Assembly: GCF_018905915.1 (NCBI RefSeq)
Contig: NZ_CP064782.1
Coordinates: forward strand, 1-64,000
DNA length: 64,000 nucleotides
Direction: 5' to 3'
Origin: Azospira inquinata
Lineage (GTDB): Bacteria > Pseudomonadota > Gammaproteobacteria > Burkholderiales > Rhodocyclaceae
The position numbers were made by a program, and so were the translations under genes. This document shows positions 47,097-61,260 of the stretch, piece after piece (position 1 is the stretch's first letter; each line of letters starts with the position of its first letter). Below the pieces are notes generated by a model that saw only the letters and a program-made list of their open reading frames with translations, ran no database searches and had not been told where the DNA came from.

Positions 47097-49685
47097 GTGG
47101 TCAGCCCCTCTCCCGCCCCCGCTCCAATTCTGGAATACAAACAGCAGTTGAAGGAGGGCCAGGCGGCCCTGTGCGCCACTTATCTGGAAACCGGAGACGC
47201 CCAGGCCCTGCTTAAGGCCCGCTGCCGTCTGGTGGATGACCTGTTGCGCCAGCTCTGGCGGGATCAGGGCTTTCCGGAAAGCGTGGATCTGGTGGCGGTG
47301 GGGGGCTATGGCCGGGGGGAACTCTACCCTGCCTCCGACATCGATCTGCTCATTCTCCTACCCGGCGCCCCGGATGAGGAACTGGCCCACCGCCTGGAAT
47401 CCCTCATCAGCCTTTTCTGGGACATCGGCCTGGAAATCGGCCACAGCGTCCGAACCGTGGACGAGTGTCTGAAGGAGGCGGAAGGGGACATCACCGTCCA
47501 AACCGCCCTCATCGAAACCCGGCTACTCACCGGGGACCCAGAGCTGTTTCGGCACTTTGGCGAAGGGCTGCGCTCCCGCCTCAATCCCCAGGCCTTTTTC
47601 AAGGCCAAGAAACTGGAGCAGGAAGAGCGTTACGTCCGCTACCAGGAAACCCCCTTCGCCCTGGAACCCAATACCAAGGAAAGCCCGGGGGGCTTGCGGG
47701 ACCTGCAACTGGTGCTATGGATTGCCCGGGCCGCCGGTTACGGCCACAGCTGGCAGGACCTGGAAAAACACGGTTTCATCACCCAGGAAGAGGTCTATGC
47801 CCTAGAGCAGGCCCAGAGCCAGCTGGAGACCATTCGTACCCGGCTACACATCGTGGCGGGGCGCCGGGAAGACCGGATACTCTTCGACTACCAGGAACCC
47901 CTGGCGGAACAGCTGGGCTACAAGGCCACCGCCACCCGGCGGGCCAGCGAAATGCTCATGCAGCGGTTTTACCGTACCGCCAAGCTGGTCACCCAACTCA
48001 ACGTCATTCTCATGCAGAACCTGGGGGCCGCCATTTTCCCGCCCCCGGAACAAGCGCCGGAAGCCCTCAACGACCGTTTCCAGAACAACCACGGCCTGCT
48101 GGACGTGATTGAGGAAGACATTTTCCAGAAGCGCCCGGGCACCCTGCTGGAAGCCTTCCTCATGCTGGAACAGCACCCGGAACTGCGGGGCATGACCGCC
48201 CGCACCCTGCGGGCTCTGTGGCGGGCCCGGCTGCTCATTGACGACGCCTTCCGGGCCGATCCGGCCAACCGGGTCTGCTTCATCCGCCTCTTCCAGCAGC
48301 GCCAGGGCATCGTCCACGAATTCCGGCGCATGAACCAGTACGGCATTCTGGGCCGCTACCTGCCCAATTTCGGCCAGGTGGTGGGCCAGATGCAGCATGA
48401 CCTGTTCCACGCCTACACGGTGGATCAACACATTCTCCAGGTGCTGCGCAATGTGCGCCGCTTCACCATGGACGAATTCGCCCACGAATACCCCCTCTGC
48501 TCCCGGCTCATCAACAGCTTCGAGCGCCACTGGGTACTCTTTGTCGCCGCCCTCTTCCACGACATTGCCAAGGGCCGGGGGGGGGATCACTCGGCCCTGG
48601 GGCAAAAAGACGCCCAGGAATTCTGCGAAGCCCACGGCATGTCGGCCGAAGACACGGAACTGGTGGTCTGGCTGGTGGGGGCCCACCTGGTCATGTCCCA
48701 GGTAGCGCAAAAGGAGGACATCTCCAATCCGGAGGTAATCGCCGCCTTTGCCGCCCGGGTCCAGGACCCGCGCCATCTCACCGCCCTTTACCTGCTCACC
48801 GTGGCAGACATCCGGGGCACCAGCCCCAAGGTCTGGAATGCCTGGAAAGGCAAGCTCCTGGAAGACCTGTACGGCATGACCATGAATCTCCTGGAAAAGG
48901 GGGAAGCCCCGGAACCCAAGGGGGTCATCCAGGAACGGCAGCAGGAAGCCCTGCGTCTCCTGCGCTACTTCGCCCTTTCCGACTCGGTGCACGAACGGCT
49001 CTGGAAGCAGTTGGATACCGTCTATTTCCTGCGCCATTCCGCGGAGGAAATCGCTTGGCACACCCGCTGTCTCCATTACCGCATCAACAGTGAAGCTCCG
49101 GTGGTCAAAACCCGCCTGCGCCATGGGGAAAACTCCCCCACCTGCGCCCTCCAGGTGATGGTGTACACCCCGGACCAGCCCGATCTCTTCGCCCGGCTCT
49201 GCGGCTTTTTCGGCCGGGCGGGCTACAACATCGTGGACGCCAAGATTCACACCACCAAGCACGGCTACGCCCTGGATAGCTTTGTCCTACTGGACGTGGG
49301 GGAACAGGAAATCACCCGGGAAATGGCGGCCATCGTGGAACACGAACTCTCCGAGCGTCTCATCGCCCAGCGCCCGCCGGAAGCGCCTCCCGGAGGACGG
49401 CTGTCCCGGCACGCCAAGCACTTCCCCATTGCGCCGGAAGTGGCCATTGCGCCGGACGAGCGGGGCCAGAATTACCTGCTCTCCATTGTGGCGGCGGACC
49501 GGCCGGGCCTGCTTTACCAAATCGCCATTATCCTGGCCAAGCACCACGCCCATCTCCACACGGCCAAGATCGTCACCCTGGGGGAACGGGTGGAGGACAA
49601 TTTCCTCATTTCCGGGCAAAGCCTGGAACAGAGCGGCCCCCGTATTCAGCTGGAGAGCGAACTGTTGGAACAGCTGCAAATCTGA
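47097..49685 (+). CDS. glnD: [Protein-PII] uridylyltransferase/uridylyl-removing enzyme GlnD
   Basis: The primary glutamine sensor: uridylylates PII under nitrogen limitation and removes it under excess. 862 residues: nucleotidyltransferase domain ([20 protein letters not shown] near 65), a linker helical domain, HD domain ([14 protein letters not shown] near 486) for deuridylylation, and two C-terminal ACT domains for glutamine sensing (about 680-760 and 790-862). I chose the GTG at 47097, two bases after the map stop, since the frame before it lies in map. No glnB or ntr gene is in the window. Confidence 0.95.
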   Translation: MVSPSPAPAPILEYKQQLKEGQAALCATYLETGDAQALLKARCRLVDDLLRQLWRDQGFPESVDLVAVGGYGRGELYPASDIDLLILLPGAPDEELAHRLESLISLFWDIGLEIGHSVRTVDECLKEAEGDITVQTALIETRLLTGDPELFRHFGEGLRSRLNPQAFFKAKKLEQEERYVRYQETPFALEPNTKESPGGLRDLQLVLWIARAAGYGHSWQDLEKHGFITQEEVYALEQAQSQLETIRTRLHIVAGRREDRILFDYQEPLAEQLGYKATATRRASEMLMQRFYRTAKLVTQLNVILMQNLGAAIFPPPEQAPEALNDRFQNNHGLLDVIEEDIFQKRPGTLLEAFLMLEQHPELRGMTARTLRALWRARLLIDDAFRADPANRVCFIRLFQQRQGIVHEFRRMNQYGILGRYLPNFGQVVGQMQHDLFHAYTVDQHILQVLRNVRRFTMDEFAHEYPLCSRLINSFERHWVLFVAALFHDIAKGRGGDHSALGQKDAQEFCEAHGMSAEDTELVVWLVGAHLVMSQVAQKEDISNPEVIAAFAARVQDPRHLTALYLLTVADIRGTSPKVWNAWKGKLLEDLYGMTMNLLEKGEAPEPKGVIQERQQEALRLLRYFALSDSVHERLWKQLDTVYFLRHSAEEIAWHTRCLHYRINSEAPVVKTRLRHGENSPTCALQVMVYTPDQPDLFARLCGFFGRAGYNIVDAKIHTTKHGYALDSFVLLDVGEQEITREMAAIVEHELSERLIAQRPPEAPPGGRLSRHAKHFPIAPEVAIAPDERGQNYLLSIVAADRPGLLYQIAIILAKHHAHLHTAKIVTLGERVEDNFLISGQSLEQSGPRIQLESELLEQLQI

Positions 49686-49715
49686 GTCGGGTCCTGGTAG
49701 CCGGGCAAGGCAAGG

Positions 49716-49741
49716 AAAAAAAGGGGCAGATGCCCCTTTTT
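49716..49741. terminator. Bidirectional terminator between glnD and def
   Basis: AAAAAAGGGGCA, 2-nt centre, TGCCCCTTTTT. It serves the convergent ends of glnD (+) and def (-). Confidence 0.85.
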
Positions 49742-49763
49742 CTTTAGCCATACCAACGGGTGC

Positions 49764-50312
49764 CTATTCCTGGGGCGGCCCGTCCCGATCCTCCGACACT
49801 TTGGGAAAAAGCAGATCCGTAAAGCCAAAGCGGGTGAAATCGGTCATCCGCATGGGGTAGAGCTTGCCGATCAGGTGGTCGCATTCGTGCTGCACCACCC
49901 GGGCGTGAAAGCCCTCCGCCACCCGGTCCAGAGGAGCGCCGTTTTCATCCTGCCCCTCATAGCGCAGGCGGGTATAACGGGGCACCCAGCCCCGCAGACC
50001 CGGCAGAGAAAGGCAGCCTTCCCAGCCCCCCTCCTGATCGGAAGACAGGGGGGACAACACCGGATTGATGAGAACGGTCTGGGGCACCGGCGCCGCCTCC
50101 GGATAGCGGGCATTGGCGCCGAAACCAAAAACCACCACCTGCAAATCCACGCCAATCTGGGGAGCGGCCAGGCCTACCCCCTCCGTGGCCACCATGGTGT
50201 TCCACAAATCTCGGACCAGGGCCGCCAGTTCCGGGGTACCAAATTCGGTGACCGGTCGGGCTTGCCCCAGCAGCCGGGCATCTCCCATACGCAGGACCGG
50301 GCGAATGGTCAC
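49764..50312 (-). CDS. def: Peptide deformylase
   Basis: Removes the N-formyl group from nascent proteins; needed before Map can act. 182 residues, with the three motifs: [14 protein letters not shown] near 46, EGCLSLPG near 99 (metal Cys), and [12 protein letters not shown] near 140 (the two His and catalytic Glu). It starts with GTG, overlapping the stop of the phosphorylase gene as GTGA, so it is coupled to it. The fmt gene usually beside def is not here, so this may be one of two deformylases. Confidence 0.94.
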   Translation of the reverse strand: MTIRPVLRMGDARLLGQARPVTEFGTPELAALVRDLWNTMVATEGVGLAAPQIGVDLQVVVFGFGANARYPEAAPVPQTVLINPVLSPLSSDQEGGWEGCLSLPGLRGWVPRYTRLRYEGQDENGAPLDRVAEGFHARVVQHECDHLIGKLYPMRMTDFTRFGFTDLLFPKVSEDRDGPPQE

Positions 50313-51082
50313 TGCCCGGCCCCTTCCTGGGAATGGGTGGCGGCGTAGTTGCAGACCAGACGTTCCACCACCCGGCGCACCCGAACCATGGCTTCCTGCA
50401 ATACCTGGGTCACGCTTTCGAAATGGATGGCTTCCGCGCTATCGCCCCGGCCCGCCCCGTAATTGACCACCACATTGATGGCCGCATAGGGCAGATGGAG
50501 TTCCCGGGCCAGCACCGCTTCCGGCATCCCGGTCATGCCCACCACATCGGCCCCGTCCCGTTCCAGGCGGTTGATTTCCGCCGCCGTTTCCAGACGGGGG
50601 CCCTGGGTCGCCGCGTAGACGGCCCCGTCCTTCACCGCTTCCCCCACCCCCTGGGCGGCCTGGAGAATCTGCTCCACCAGGGGCCGTTCATAGGGATGGG
50701 TGAAATCCACGTGGGTCACCGTGCAGCCCGGCCCTTCGTGAAAGGTACTGTGCCGCCCCCAGGTGTAATCAATAATCTGGTCCGGCAGCACCAGATCCCC
50801 CGGGTGCAGGTCGGCTCGGATACTGCCCACGGAGGCCACGGAAATAATGGCCGTGGCCTTCTTGGCCTTGAGGGCCCAAAGATTGGCCCGGTAATTCACT
50901 TCATGGGGCGGAATGGTGTGGCCGTAGCCGTGGCGGGCCAGGAAAATGGCAGGCTGGCCACAGATATTGCCGAAAGTGAGGGGCCCGGAAGGCTCCCCGT
51001 AGGGCGTCCGCACCACTTCCCGATGGGACACATCCAGGCTGGACAGGCGGGTCAGGCCGCTACCACCGATAATTGCCAACAT
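50309..51082 (-). CDS. S-methyl-5'-thioadenosine/thioinosine phosphorylase (PNP family)
   Basis: A purine nucleoside phosphorylase-fold enzyme of 257 residues that salvages methylthio nucleosides from polyamine synthesis. Visible: [14 protein letters not shown] at the start, the phosphate-site residues in [20 protein letters not shown], and [17 protein letters not shown] near 195. In pseudomonads and many betaproteobacteria this type prefers methylthioinosine (MTIP); sequence alone does not prove which. I chose the ATG at 51082, as the frame upstream runs into the hpt gene. It lies 5 bp after hpt and overlaps def. Confidence 0.88.
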   Translation of the reverse strand: MLAIIGGSGLTRLSSLDVSHREVVRTPYGEPSGPLTFGNICGQPAIFLARHGYGHTIPPHEVNYRANLWALKAKKATAIISVASVGSIRADLHPGDLVLPDQIIDYTWGRHSTFHEGPGCTVTHVDFTHPYERPLVEQILQAAQGVGEAVKDGAVYAATQGPRLETAAEINRLERDGADVVGMTGMPEAVLARELHLPYAAINVVVNYGAGRGDSAEAIHFESVTQVLQEAMVRVRRVVERLVCNYAATHSQEGAGQ

Positions 51083-51087
51083 AATCT

Positions 51088-51645
51088 TTACCCCGCCACC
51101 GGATCCGGGATGGCATAAATGGCCCCCAGATTGCGCCACGCCCCGTAGGCGTCCATACCGCAGCCGAAGACAAAGCGGTCCGGCACGGTAAGGGCGACAA
51201 AGTCCGCCTTCACCGGCTTGTTCTTGCCATTGGCCTTATCCGCCAGCACCGCCAGATGGCAGGCTTTGGCGCCCTGGGCCAAAAGCTTGTCCCGCACCGC
51301 CGCCAGGGTCACCCCTTCGTCCAGGATGTCATCCACCACCAGCACGGTACGGTCCTTGACGCTGATCCAGGGGGAAGCCCGCCAGGAGAGGGAACCGCCC
51401 GCATTGTCCTGGCTGTAACGGGTGGCGTGGAGATAATCCACGTCCGCCGGAAAGCGCAGCCGGGTCATGAGCTGGCCGGTAAACACCAGCCCGCCGGTCA
51501 TGACGCAGAGAATCAGGGGATGGGCGTCCCCCAGCTGGGCGGTGATTTTTTCCGCCACCTGGTCCACGGCGGTGGACACAGCTTCGGCGGAAAACAGCTC
51601 TTCCGCGGAATTGAGGATTTCCCAGGCTTCGTCGCGAGTCGCCAT
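51088..51645 (-). CDS. hpt: Hypoxanthine-guanine phosphoribosyltransferase
   Basis: A purine salvage enzyme of 185 residues, type I PRTase fold: PRPP-binding loop VLVVDDILDEGVTLAAV near 100, the N-terminal phosphate-binding segment VMTGGLVFTGQL and a C-terminal base-site region (PDRFVFGCGMDAYGAWRNLG). The combination with an MTA/MTI phosphorylase downstream suggests a pathway from methylthioadenosine through hypoxanthine to IMP. It follows galU by 3 bp. Confidence 0.93.
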   Translation of the reverse strand: MATRDEAWEILNSAEELFSAEAVSTAVDQVAEKITAQLGDAHPLILCVMTGGLVFTGQLMTRLRFPADVDYLHATRYSQDNAGGSLSWRASPWISVKDRTVLVVDDILDEGVTLAAVRDKLLAQGAKACHLAVLADKANGKNKPVKADFVALTVPDRFVFGCGMDAYGAWRNLGAIYAIPDPVAG

Positions 51646-51648
51646 GGC

Positions 51649-54895
<3,247 letters not shown>

Positions 54896-56329
54896 CTAGC
54901 TGAAAAGGCGCAGGGCCAGGCTGCCCCCGGCGGTGAGCCCGTGCTTGGCCATGGTGCCCTGATACTGGCCGATCTGGCGACGGATGGGCTCCAGCTGGGG
55001 CTCGGTGAGGGGCTGCCGGTTGTCATCCACCACCACCCCGTGGAGGGTGTCGGCGAAACGCCGGGCCTGCTCGGCCATCTGGTTGAAAACCCGATCCCCA
55101 TTGGGCACCTGGGGCACGTCCAAAAGGAAGGTCATGCCCTGAACCAGGGTGGTCTTCATGGATTCCAGGGAAAAGGGCGTGGCCCCCTGGTTGGAGAGGG
55201 TGTAAAGCACCCGGCCGTCGTCGTCCCGGCGGGTGAAAACCCCGTCCATACCCAGGGTCATACCCGCCGCCTCGGCCAAAGCCCGCACTTTGGTGCCGGG
55301 GAAGGCCTGGCTGGTGGCCACCACATTGATGCCTACCTGAATATCCACATCCGCGCAGAAGCGATCCAGGGCAAAAGCCTGATCCAGGGCCGATTTGCGG
55401 GGAGGCAAATCAGCCACGGCCATAAATTCTTCCGCCACCTGGCGCAGAGCCGTGTGGAAGACGGACAGTTCCCCGTCGGACAGGGCGCCGCGCCGGTCGG
55501 CCAGCTGCACCCCTACCTGGATGCGCCGGTATTCCACCTCGCTGTCGTCCGCCAGGTGATCCCATTCCCCGGTGCGTTCATTGAAACCGATCCAGGTAAT
55601 GCGCTTGCCCACCCGCAGCAGGGCGTCCCGCTGGGACTGGAGGAATTGGCAGGCGGGGATGAAATCCACGGTTTCCAAGGAAACGATGTAATCGGATTGG
55701 GGGGACAGGAGGGCCGGAGGCACCGGGCCCACGGGCATGGCTGGCGCGCCGGAAACCACGGCCTCGGGCTCAGGGGCAGGCAGATCCGGAATATCCGTCA
55801 AATCCTCTTCCACGGAAGGGGCCCGGGAAGCCGCATCCACCAAGGGAGCGGGTGGGGGAGGCGGTGCCAGGGGGGCCTCCTGGGCCGGGGCATGAAAGAC
55901 GGGGGCCGGTGCCGGCGCCACCGGAGCAACGGGAACGGCGGGAGCCGCCGGGGCCGGGGCGACCCGCGCCCCTTCTCCGTCTTCCCGCACCAGGGGCATG
56001 GCCATGGCGGGCGCCGTGGGGGCGGGCTGCATCACCGGTTCCCGGCGTTCTTCCGTTACCGAGGCCACCGGTTCCAGGGCGGGTTCCACCCGTTCCTGGG
56101 CGGCGGCGGGTTGGGCCGGGCGCTCGATGAGCCGGGCGTATTCCTCTTCTTCCCCTTCGGGCTGGACCACCGCTTCGCCTCCCTCGCTCAGCAGCACGTC
56201 CGTGTGATTGCTGTGGAGCATCTGCTCGGCAATATGCCGATGCTTACGCTCCTGCCACTTGTTATAGGCCAGCACCCCGACCACCGCCACGGTGCCCAGG
56301 CCGATTAGCCCCATTTGCAATTCGGTCAT
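54896..56329 (-). CDS. zipA: Cell division protein ZipA
   Basis: An inner-membrane tether for FtsZ at the septum. 477 residues: N-terminal membrane helix (GLIGLGTVAVVGVLAYN), a long Ala/Pro/Val/Glu-rich linker (about 45-220), and the C-terminal FtsZ-binding domain (about 335-470) with GVFTRRDDDGRVLYTLSNQG and a MTFLLDVPQVPNG stretch typical of ZipA. Such a long, low-complexity linker is normal for the family. It lies between smc (30 bp upstream) and ligA (6 bp downstream). Confidence 0.92.
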   Translation of the reverse strand: MTELQMGLIGLGTVAVVGVLAYNKWQERKHRHIAEQMLHSNHTDVLLSEGGEAVVQPEGEEEEYARLIERPAQPAAAQERVEPALEPVASVTEERREPVMQPAPTAPAMAMPLVREDGEGARVAPAPAAPAVPVAPVAPAPAPVFHAPAQEAPLAPPPPPAPLVDAASRAPSVEEDLTDIPDLPAPEPEAVVSGAPAMPVGPVPPALLSPQSDYIVSLETVDFIPACQFLQSQRDALLRVGKRITWIGFNERTGEWDHLADDSEVEYRRIQVGVQLADRRGALSDGELSVFHTALRQVAEEFMAVADLPPRKSALDQAFALDRFCADVDIQVGINVVATSQAFPGTKVRALAEAAGMTLGMDGVFTRRDDDGRVLYTLSNQGATPFSLESMKTTLVQGMTFLLDVPQVPNGDRVFNQMAEQARRFADTLHGVVVDDNRQPLTEPQLEPIRRQIGQYQGTMAKHGLTAGGSLALRLFS

Positions 56330-56359
56330 GGTTATTCCGATTTTCCTGTTTTTTTTAGG

Positions 56360-59300
56360 CTACACCTGCTCACGCATGCGCAGCGCCTCTTCAATATCCA
56401 CTTCCACCACCCGGGAGACCCCCGATTCCTGCATGGTCACACCCACCAGCTGTTCGGCGATCTCCATGGCAATTTTACTGTGGCTAATGTAAAGGAACTG
56501 GGTCTGGGATGACATCTTTTTAACCATATCGCAGAAACGCTCCGTATTGGAATCATCCAGGGGCGCATCCACTTCGTCCAGCAGGCAGAACGGCGCCGGA
56601 TTGAGCTGGAACATGGAAAATACCAAAGCAATCGCAGTCAGGGCCTTTTCCCCACCGGAAAGCAGATGAATGGTGGAGTTTTTCTTGCCCGGCGGCTGGG
56701 CCATGACCTGGACTCCGGCGTCCAGGATTTCGTCCCCGGTCATATTCAGCCGGGCTTCCCCGCCGCCGAAAAGGGTGGGGAAAAGCTGGCCGAAATGGCG
56801 ATTCACCGTCTCGAAGGTAACTTGCAGTAATTCCCGGGTTTCCCGGTCAATGCGCCGGATGGCGTTTTCCAGGGTTTCCATGGCCGTAGTCAAATCCTCG
56901 GCCTGGGCATCCAGGAATTCCTTACGCTGGGTGGCGCTGTCCAGTTCCTCCAGGGCCGCCAGATTGACCGCCCCCAGTTCCAGAATGGCCTTCTGCAAAT
57001 GGCCGATGGAGGGCTGGAGGCTGGTGGTTCGGGCGTTTTCCAGGAAGGGGGTCAGGGCTGCCTCGTCCGCCCCCACTTCCAGGAGTTGGGCGGCGAGCTG
57101 TTCCACATTGAGGGCGGCGGCCTGTTCCTTGAGCTTCAATTCGCCGATCTTGTCCCGCAGGGGATTGAGCCCCTGCTCCACCTTGAGCCGTTGTTCTTCC
57201 AGGGCCCGCAGACCCTGGGTCGCCGTTTCCAGGGCATCCCGGCAGGCGGCCAGGGCCTTTTCCCGGGCCACCCGCAAATCCAGGGCCTCCTGGAGCTGGG
57301 GCGCCAGGGCGTCTTCCCGCAGGTGTTCCAGGCTGGCCCGGCAGCGGGCCATATCCTCCGCCACCCGGCGCCCCTGGCGCTCGGCCAAGTCCCGGCTGGC
57401 GGCGATTTCCTGGAGTTTGCTGGCGCATTCCCGCTGGGAAAATTCCGCTTCCCGCAGTTCCCGCTCCACCTGGGCCAGGGCTTCCCGCTCTTCCCGCAGG
57501 GCCCGGTCCGTGTCTTCCAGGCGGCGCTTGGCGTCCAGCAAATCCCCCTGCATTTCGTCCAGGGTGGCCCGGTGCTCGGCCACCGCCTCTTCGGCGGCGA
57601 AGGCCTGCTCCCGCTCCCCTTCCTCTTCCCCGGCCAGGTCGGCCCGGGCATTTTCGATCTGCTCCCGCCGCTCCCGGAAGCGCTCCATCAACTGGCCCAG
57701 CTTCAGGGTTTCCATTTGCAGGTTGTGAATCTGGTTCTGGGCGTCCTGGATCTGGCGCCGGGCGCCCTGGATCAGGGCCTGCTGGGCCCCCACCTGGTCG
57801 TCCGCGGTCCCCAGCCGTTCCCGGATTTCCTCCACGGTGGCCTGATGCCGGGCCAAGGTTTCCCCCAGGCTATCGATTTCCCGCTGACGTTCCAGAAGGC
57901 CGTGTTCCGTGGCATCCGGGGCAAACAAAAAGAGGCCGTGGCGGCTCACCAGATGGCCTCCCGGGCAGGCCAGGAGGGCGGCTTCCGCCAGTTCTCCGCG
58001 CCGGGCCAGGGCCCCTTCCAGACTATCGCAGCAGCCCACCCCCGCCAGCCATTCGGCCAGCACCGGGCCCCAGGCCGGATCGGTGCAGCCCACCTTGGCC
58101 AGCAGGCTGTCCGGCGCCGCGGCCGCCGGGGAAGCCGGGGCTTCCGTTCCCAGCCTGAAGGCGCATTTGGCCGGCGGACGGCCTTCTGCCAGGGCCCGGG
58201 TCAGGGCCGCCAGCTGGCCTTCGTCCGCCGCCAGGGCGTTGAGACGCTCCCGCAGCACGGCTTCCACCGCCTCTTCCCAGCCCGGCGCCACCTGGAGCCG
58301 CTTCCACAGGGGCACCCCGTCCCCCAGGCCCTGGCGGCGCAGCCATTCCCCCACCTTGCCGCCCCCCTGGACCCGCTGTTGCAACTGTTCCAAGGCCGCC
58401 CGCCGGGCTTGCACGGTGCCCGCCTCGTTGCGGGCCTGCTGCAAGCGTTCCTGCAATTCCCGCCGGGCCCCTTCCTGGCGCACCAGTTCCTGCTGGGCGG
58501 CGGCCAGCTGTTCCTGGGCTTCGGCCAGGGTTTCCTTTTGCAGGGTCAGGGCTTCCTGCTTTTCTTCCAGTTCCTGGTCGTCCGGCGCCTGGAGGTTGGC
58601 CAGCTCCTGATCCAGCCGTTCCCGCCGCTGGGCGATGATCTGGAGACTGCGCTGGGCGTGGGCCCGGTGGGCCTGCTGCACCTGGAGCTGTTGTTCCACC
58701 TGAGCCATGCGGCCCCGCTGGACGTTCAGGGCTTCCTGGGCCTGCTGCTGGGTCTCTTCCGCCTGGGGCAGGCGCTCCTGGCGGGTTTCCAGCTTCAGTC
58801 CGGTCTGTTCCACCCGGGCATCGGCCAGGAGAGCCAGTTCCTGCCAGCGTTCCTGATCTTCCCCATGCTGCTCGGCCTGGCCCTGCCACTGGCGGGCTTC
58901 TTCCGTCAGTTGGATGAGACGGGCTTCCTGCTCAGCCCGGGATTCGGTCTGGTGCCGCAGTTCCGTTTCCAGCCGGGCCACATCCGCATTGGTGGTGTAA
59001 AGCTCGCTCTGGGCCTGATGGAGGGCGTCGCTGGCGGCAAAGTGGGCTTCCCGGGTTTCTTCCAAACGGGCTTCCGTCTCCCGCAGCACGGCGGTCTGGG
59101 CTTCCAGATCCACCACCCCTTTTTCGATTTCCCGGGCCGCCCGTTCTTGCTCGGCCCGGGCGTCATTGCGCCGCAACAGCCAGAGCAGTTGCTGCTTGTG
59201 GGTCAGCTCTTCATTGAGTTCGTGGTATTTCCGGGCCACCGCCGCCTGGGCCCCCAGGCGTTCGATCTGCCCGCCCAGTTCCTGGCGGATATCCTCCACC

Positions 59301-59878
59301 CGAGCCAGATTGTCCCGGGTATCCGCCAGCCGGCCTTCCGTTTCCTTGCGCCGTTCCTTGTAACGGCTCACTCCGGCGGCTTCTTCCAGGAACACCCGCA
59401 GTTCCTCGGGCTTGGCCTCGATAATCCGGGAAATCATGCCCTGGCCGATGATGGCGTAGGCTCGGGGGCCCAGGCCGGTACCCAGGAACAGGTCGGTAAT
59501 GTCCTTGCGGCGCACCCGCAGATTATTGATGTAGTAATCGGACTGGCCGTTGCGGGTCAGCACCCGCTTCACCGACAGCTCGGTGTATTGGCTCCACTGG
59601 CCCGCCGCCCGGCCCAGGGAATTGTCGAACACCAGTTCCACGGAGGCCCGGGACACGGGCTTGCGCTGGGCGGAACCGTTGAAAATCACGTCCTGCATGG
59701 ACTCGCCCCGCAGTTCCGAGGCTTTGGATTCCCCCAGCACCCAGCGCACCGCGTCCATGATGTTGGACTTGCCGCAGCCATTGGGCCCCACCACCCCCAC
59801 CAATTGCCCGGGCAGGGACACATTGGTGGGATCCACGAAGGATTTGAAGCCGGCAATCTTGAGCTTGGTCAGGCGCAT
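56360..59878 (-). CDS. smc: Chromosome segregation protein SMC
   Basis: The SMC ATPase that organises the chromosome with ScpA/ScpB. 1172 residues: Walker A ([20 protein letters not shown] near 25), two long coiled-coil arms rich in Glu/Gln/Arg, a hinge domain at about 505-650 (beginning near [14 protein letters not shown]), the ABC signature [15 protein letters not shown] near 1075, and Walker B ([19 protein letters not shown] near 1098). Length is typical. First gene of smc-zipA-ligA. scpA and scpB are not in the window. Confidence 0.97.
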   Translation of the reverse strand: MRLTKLKIAGFKSFVDPTNVSLPGQLVGVVGPNGCGKSNIMDAVRWVLGESKASELRGESMQDVIFNGSAQRKPVSRASVELVFDNSLGRAAGQWSQYTELSVKRVLTRNGQSDYYINNLRVRRKDITDLFLGTGLGPRAYAIIGQGMISRIIEAKPEELRVFLEEAAGVSRYKERRKETEGRLADTRDNLARVEDIRQELGGQIERLGAQAAVARKYHELNEELTHKQQLLWLLRRNDARAEQERAAREIEKGVVDLEAQTAVLRETEARLEETREAHFAASDALHQAQSELYTTNADVARLETELRHQTESRAEQEARLIQLTEEARQWQGQAEQHGEDQERWQELALLADARVEQTGLKLETRQERLPQAEETQQQAQEALNVQRGRMAQVEQQLQVQQAHRAHAQRSLQIIAQRRERLDQELANLQAPDDQELEEKQEALTLQKETLAEAQEQLAAAQQELVRQEGARRELQERLQQARNEAGTVQARRAALEQLQQRVQGGGKVGEWLRRQGLGDGVPLWKRLQVAPGWEEAVEAVLRERLNALAADEGQLAALTRALAEGRPPAKCAFRLGTEAPASPAAAAPDSLLAKVGCTDPAWGPVLAEWLAGVGCCDSLEGALARRGELAEAALLACPGGHLVSRHGLFLFAPDATEHGLLERQREIDSLGETLARHQATVEEIRERLGTADDQVGAQQALIQGARRQIQDAQNQIHNLQMETLKLGQLMERFRERREQIENARADLAGEEEGEREQAFAAEEAVAEHRATLDEMQGDLLDAKRRLEDTDRALREEREALAQVERELREAEFSQRECASKLQEIAASRDLAERQGRRVAEDMARCRASLEHLREDALAPQLQEALDLRVAREKALAACRDALETATQGLRALEEQRLKVEQGLNPLRDKIGELKLKEQAAALNVEQLAAQLLEVGADEAALTPFLENARTTSLQPSIGHLQKAILELGAVNLAALEELDSATQRKEFLDAQAEDLTTAMETLENAIRRIDRETRELLQVTFETVNRHFGQLFPTLFGGGEARLNMTGDEILDAGVQVMAQPPGKKNSTIHLLSGGEKALTAIALVFSMFQLNPAPFCLLDEVDAPLDDSNTERFCDMVKKMSSQTQFLYISHSKIAMEIAEQLVGVTMQESGVSRVVEVDIEEALRMREQV

Positions 59879-60330
59879 CGGGGATCAGGCAGAGGGAAAG
59901 GGGGCAGCGGACGGGTTGGGATGGAGAAAAAGGGGCAAAAGGCGGGGCGGACCGCTTTCCGGGTTCCCGACCGGGACCGGGAGGCCAAAGCTCGCCACAC
60001 CAAGCATTTAAAGGGCGTCATGATAGCATTTTGCATGCCATTGACGAAGGGGAAACCGGCGTGGGTCAAGCCCCGGGCCGGGGGCGAAAAAGCCCGGCGT
60101 TCCCGGGCTCGCCCCGCCCTGGCCCATCAGCCATTTCCGGTTTTCCCCAGCCTGCCGCCACCCATGCAGAACTCATAGAAGGGGCAAAATCCCGGGCTGG
60201 CCTATCAAAATGGGGGAAGAAAAGTCTCCGGGAAAGAAATGGGTGGCGATATACTGGCCCCACTTTTCCGGGTCTCCGCCCCACGCCCTGCGGCGTCGGG
60301 CGCCCCCTCTCCTTTCGCTTAGGACGCCCC
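59879..60330. other. Intergenic region between smc and the YecA-like gene
   Basis: About 450 bp between divergent genes, with no convincing gene. It holds a candidate smc promoter (60020-60047) and an isolated TATACT at 60250 that might be a -10 for the rightward gene, without a good -35. The rest is GC-rich with several short inverted repeats but no U-tract. Confidence 0.6.
60020..60047 (-). promoter_or_regulatory. smc promoter candidate
   Basis: Minus strand: TCGTCA, 16-bp spacer, TATCAT, about 140 bp upstream of the smc ATG. The -35 is moderate and the -10 has four of six consensus bases. It is the best pair I could find in this gap. Confidence 0.4.
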
Positions 60331-61020
60331 ATGCCCACCACTTCCCCCCTGACCGACGCCGACCTGGATCAACTGGAAGCCCTGCTGGATGATCCCTCCC
60401 TGGACGAAGCCATGCGCCTGGACGAAATCCAGGGCTACCTGTGTGGCGCCTTTTCCGGCCCCTCTCCCATTCCGGCAGAACAACAGCTCCAGGAAATCCT
60501 GGGTAGCGACGAGGCGGTCGCCTCCCCCGTAGGCCAGCAGCTGGTGCCCTTGCTGCAACGCTTCGCCGCCACCCAGCAGGCAGCCCTGGACGCGGGGGAA
60601 GCCCCCCTGTTCCTGCTCTACGGGGAAGAAGAAGACGCCCCCGAAGATTACGAAGCCTGGTGCAGCGCCTACCTGTTCGCCGTGGATGGCTCCCCGGAAG
60701 ACTGGTTCGAGGCCATTCAGGCAGAAGAAGAGCTGGATTACCTGGACGAACGCCTATTCCCCTTCATGATTCTCACCGGGGAAGCGGAAAAAGCCGCCCT
60801 GGAACACGGGGAAGAATGGCCCAGCGGCGAAGAAAAGGCGGAGCTGGAACAGAAGGCCATGGACGACCTGGGAGAGGCCGTGGCAGAAATTCACCGTTTC
60901 TGGCAAGCCAAGCGGGGCGGGGAAACCGTGCGCCGGGACGCCCCCAAGGTGGGCCGCAACGCCCCCTGCCCCTGCGGTAGCGGCAAAAAATACAAACAGT
61001 GCTGCGGCAAGCTAGATTAA
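60331..61020 (+). CDS. YecA/UPF0149-family protein with SEC-C motif
   Basis: A 229-residue, very acidic soluble protein: N-terminal UPF0149 (YecA/YgfB) domain ([33 protein letters not shown]), and a C-terminal SEC-C zinc motif ([19 protein letters not shown]), like that at the end of SecA. Such zinc tails can bind SecB or ribosomes; the role of this family is not established beyond that. I chose the ATG at 60331, behind AGGA; the long upstream frame is unlike it in composition. Followed by a strong terminator. Confidence 0.87.
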   Translation: MPTTSPLTDADLDQLEALLDDPSLDEAMRLDEIQGYLCGAFSGPSPIPAEQQLQEILGSDEAVASPVGQQLVPLLQRFAATQQAALDAGEAPLFLLYGEEEDAPEDYEAWCSAYLFAVDGSPEDWFEAIQAEEELDYLDERLFPFMILTGEAEKAALEHGEEWPSGEEKAELEQKAMDDLGEAVAEIHRFWQAKRGGETVRRDAPKVGRNAPCPCGSGKKYKQCCGKLD

Positions 61021-61034
61021 GCCTCACCCCACCG

Positions 61035-61072
61035 AAAAAAGCCCGGGGCGCCCCGCGTCACCGGGCTTTTTT
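61035..61072. terminator. Bidirectional terminator after the YecA-like gene
   Basis: AAAAAAGCCCGG, 14-nt loop with internal GGCGCC, CCGGGCTTTTTT. It lies between the rightward YecA-like gene and the leftward transporter gene, and can serve both. The following 188 bp to the transporter stop hold nothing I can assign. Confidence 0.85.
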
Positions 61073-61260
61073 GTGCCCTTGAATCCAGGGACCGACGCAA
61101 GGCTGGCGGCCAGGGGACATCCAGCCAAGGGCCGGGGCGCCGGATGAAGGCGGCACGCTGACGCCGATCTCCTCCGGCAGCCCCCCAGCCTTCCCAGGCT
61201 TATTTCGCGCCTAGCCTATCCCATGTCCCAAGGAATTCCCTCCCGGGCCTCCTTCCCGCC